Assembly (NCBI GenBank): GCA_958435885.1
Contig: CAUBHZ010000071.1
Span: forward strand, 1 to 7,740
DNA: 7,740 nt
DNA from: an uncultured Intestinimonas sp.
GTDB lineage: Bacteria; Bacillota_A; Clostridia; Oscillospirales; Oscillospiraceae
Direction of reading: 5' to 3'
Below the pieces are notes generated by a model. That model worked only from the letters and a program-made list of their open reading frames with translations. It was not told the DNA's origin and did no database searches. Each line of letters begins with the position of its first letter. The first letter of the stretch is position 1. The position numbers and the translations under genes were made by a program. Positions 6,600-7,740 of this stretch are shown in pieces.

Positions 6600-7550
6600 A
6601 TGTCTGTTTATGACCAGGAACTCCGAACGCTCCGGGAGCAGATGGAGCGCAAGCGCCAGCTGGAGGCCATGCTGAAGGACCTGCGGGCACAGCGGCAAGA
6701 GCTGACCGGGCGGGTCAGCGAGCTGGAGAAGGTCAAGCTGGAGGAGCAGGCCGATGTGGACCGGCTGGAGGGTCACAGCCTGGCCGCCTTTTTCTACGGC
6801 GTCATCGGCAAGATGGACGAGAAGCTGACCCAGGAGCGGCAGGAGGCCTACGCCGCCCGGGTGAAGTACGACGCGGCGGCCCGGGAACTGTCCGCGGTGG
6901 AGGAGGACCTGGGGCGGAAGGAGGCCGAGTACCGGCGTCTGGAGGGCTGCGAGGAGCGCTACGCCCGGGTGCTGGGGGAGAAGGGGGCGGCCCTCAAGGC
7001 CGCCGGAGGTGAGACAGCCAGGGCCATTCTGGAACTGGAGGAGCGGCTAGCCCATCTCCGGAGCCAGCAGAAGGAGCTGGATGAGGCCAGCTCTGCCGGG
7101 CGGTCCGCATTGGTGACGGCAGACGAGATCCTGCACAGCCTGGACAGCGCCCACGGCTGGGCGACCTGGGACCTGCTGGGCGGGGGGCTGGTGGCCGACC
7201 TGGCCAAGCACAGCCATCTGGACAGCGCCCAGGCGGCGGTGGAGCGGCTCCAGGTGGAGCTGCGGCGGTTCAAGACGGAGCTGGCCGACGTGACCATCGA
7301 CGCCGACCTGCAGGTCAGTATCGACGGCTTCCTGCGCTTTGCCGACTACTTCTTTGACGGGCTCTTTGTGGACTGGGCGGTGATGGACCGCATCAATCAG
7401 TCCCAGGCGGCGGTGGAGGGGACTCGGGGACAGATCGTGTCGGTGCTGGACCGGTTAGGCACCATGACCGCCGCGGCGGAGCGTGAGCGGGCAGAGACCC
7501 AGGCGCGGCTGGACGCCCTGATCCGGGATTCCGGCCTGAACAACGGTTAA
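6600..7550 (+). CDS. Uncharacterised coiled-coil protein (316 aa)
   Basis: I do not recognise a named family with a known function. The N-terminal half (about 4-165) is mostly heptad-rich coiled coil with abundant Glu, Arg, Leu, Lys and Gln. It is broken by the hydrophobic loop SLAAFFYGVIGKMDEKL at 60-76. A compact, less charged core follows, with two notable stretches: HGWATWDLLGGGLVADLAKHSHLDSA at 185-210 and FLRFADYFFDGLFVDWAVMDRINQS at 244-268. A final short helix ends near residue 310. There is no signal peptide or clear membrane helix, so it is probably cytoplasmic. The Trp/Gly-rich core looks like a conserved domain and I have an impression of similar stretches in hypothetical proteins of other Firmicutes, but I cannot verify this. 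It starts 16 bases after the phosphatase stop with a strong GGGAGGAG site, so it is likely the last gene of the sensing operon. Database names such as 'Smc-like' would reflect only the coiled coil. Confidence 0.85.
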   Translation: MSVYDQELRTLREQMERKRQLEAMLKDLRAQRQELTGRVSELEKVKLEEQADVDRLEGHSLAAFFYGVIGKMDEKLTQERQEAYAARVKYDAAARELSAVEEDLGRKEAEYRRLEGCEERYARVLGEKGAALKAAGGETARAILELEERLAHLRSQQKELDEASSAGRSALVTADEILHSLDSAHGWATWDLLGGGLVADLAKHSHLDSAQAAVERLQVELRRFKTELADVTIDADLQVSIDGFLRFADYFFDGLFVDWAVMDRINQSQAAVEGTRGQIVSVLDRLGTMTAAAERERAETQARLDALIRDSGLNNG

Positions 7551-7585
7551 GTAGTTTCGCATTACATAGATTGCAGACAAAAGAA

Positions 7586-7618
7586 AAGCCCCCGGCCCTG
7601 GAGCAGGGCCGGGGGCTT
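7586..7618. terminator. Strong 15-bp GC-rich hairpin, terminator probably for minus-strand transcription (possibly bidirectional)
   Basis: The arms 7586-7600 and 7604-7618 are perfectly complementary (AAGCCCCCGGCCCTG against CAGGGCCGGGGGCTT) around a GAG loop. On the minus strand the stem is followed by TTCTTTTG, extending the T-rich end of the stem, which is a classic intrinsic terminator. On the plus strand the stem ends CTT and is followed by GAACCTG, so it is weaker for the coiled-coil gene that stops 35 bases before it. It most likely sits between two convergent genes and serves both, with the better signal for the gene coming from the right. Confidence 0.85.
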
Positions 7619-7668
7619 GAACCTGTCAAGAAAGTGGCACCACGCAAAACAAGCCACGGGGGACAAGT

Positions 7669-7700
7669 GTGAAAGGGGGGCGGTGAGCCCCCACTTTCAC
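7669..7700. other. Bulged hairpin near the right edge
   Basis: GTGAAAG plus GGGGG (7669-7680) pairs with CCCCC (7688-7692) and CTTTCAC (7694-7700), leaving one bulged A at 7693 and a seven-base loop (7681-7687). No T-run follows on either strand, so it is not an obvious terminator. It overlaps the stop codon of the possible minus-strand gene and may be a 3'-end structure of that message. Confidence 0.5.
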
Positions 7701-7740
7701 GTGCAGTCAGGAACTTTTTCGATGTAATCGAAAATGTCAG
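7697..7740 (-). CDS. Possible C-terminal tail of a convergent gene entering from the right edge
   Basis: On the minus strand the frame ending at TGA (7699-7697) is open to the window edge. The visible residues read DIFDYIEKVPDCT, a plausible protein end with normal composition. The 15-bp hairpin with a T-rich minus-strand tail, about 80 bases beyond the stop, supports a leftward gene ending here. With only 14 codons the family cannot be assigned, and chance openness of so short a frame is easily possible. Confidence 0.4.
   Translation of the reverse strand, partial: DIFDYIEKVPDCT

Noticed and set aside
7716..7734. TTTTCGAT-gta-ATCGAAAA inverted repeat as an operator or terminator
   Set aside because: It lies inside the possible minus-strand coding tail (codons for FDYIE) and is short. 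No gene start is nearby, so chance within coding sequence is the simpler explanation.
1..7740. CRISPR arrays, tRNA or rRNA genes, insertion sequences, phage genes
   Set aside because: I saw no regularly spaced repeats, no tRNA-like cloverleaf, no transposase or integrase motifs and no terminal inverted repeats with target duplications.

Overview
The window is GC-rich, densely packed bacterial DNA. Strong GGAGG-type ribosome binding sites, two lipoprotein-type binding proteins and a YesM/YesN-type two-component pair point to a Gram-positive-lineage Firmicute. A high-GC gut clostridium of the Oscillospiraceae type (Flavonifractor/Lawsonibacter/Oscillibacter-like) is my best guess. That guess rests on style, not on a marker gene.

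Layout. Two transcription units diverge from the 2078-2289 intergenic region. Leftward (minus strand) is an ABC importer: a solute-binding lipoprotein (686-2077), a perfect 13-bp hairpin in the gap (589-630), then the N-terminal third or so of an iron/thiamine/AfuB-type permease that runs off the left edge (1-559). Rightward (plus strand) is a tight operon. It holds a second, different solute-binding lipoprotein of the FbpA/AfuA/PgtC family (2290-3315), a YesM-type sensor histidine kinase (3312-5021), a compact YesN-type REC-AraC response regulator (5015-5773), a Cof-type HAD phosphatase (5795-6583) and an uncharacterised coiled-coil protein (6600-7550). The first three genes overlap by 4 and 7 bases, so they are probably translationally coupled.

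How it may work. The best reading is a three-component sensing system. The rightward binding protein captures a ligand outside the membrane and presents it to the kinase's extracytoplasmic domain. The kinase phosphorylates the AraC-type regulator, which controls the divergent importer and possibly its own operon from the shared intergenic region. The organisation recalls the PgtC-PgtB-PgtA phosphoglycerate sensing system of Salmonella, and AfuA-type binding proteins are known to take up sugar phosphates. A HAD phosphatase in the same operon fits a phosphorylated ligand, but the substrate is not shown by the sequence.

Right end. After the coiled-coil gene there is a perfect 15-bp GC-rich hairpin whose T-rich tail lies on the minus-strand side. 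It is followed by a bulged hairpin and what looks like the last 14 codons of a convergent minus-strand gene entering from the right edge (7697-7740).
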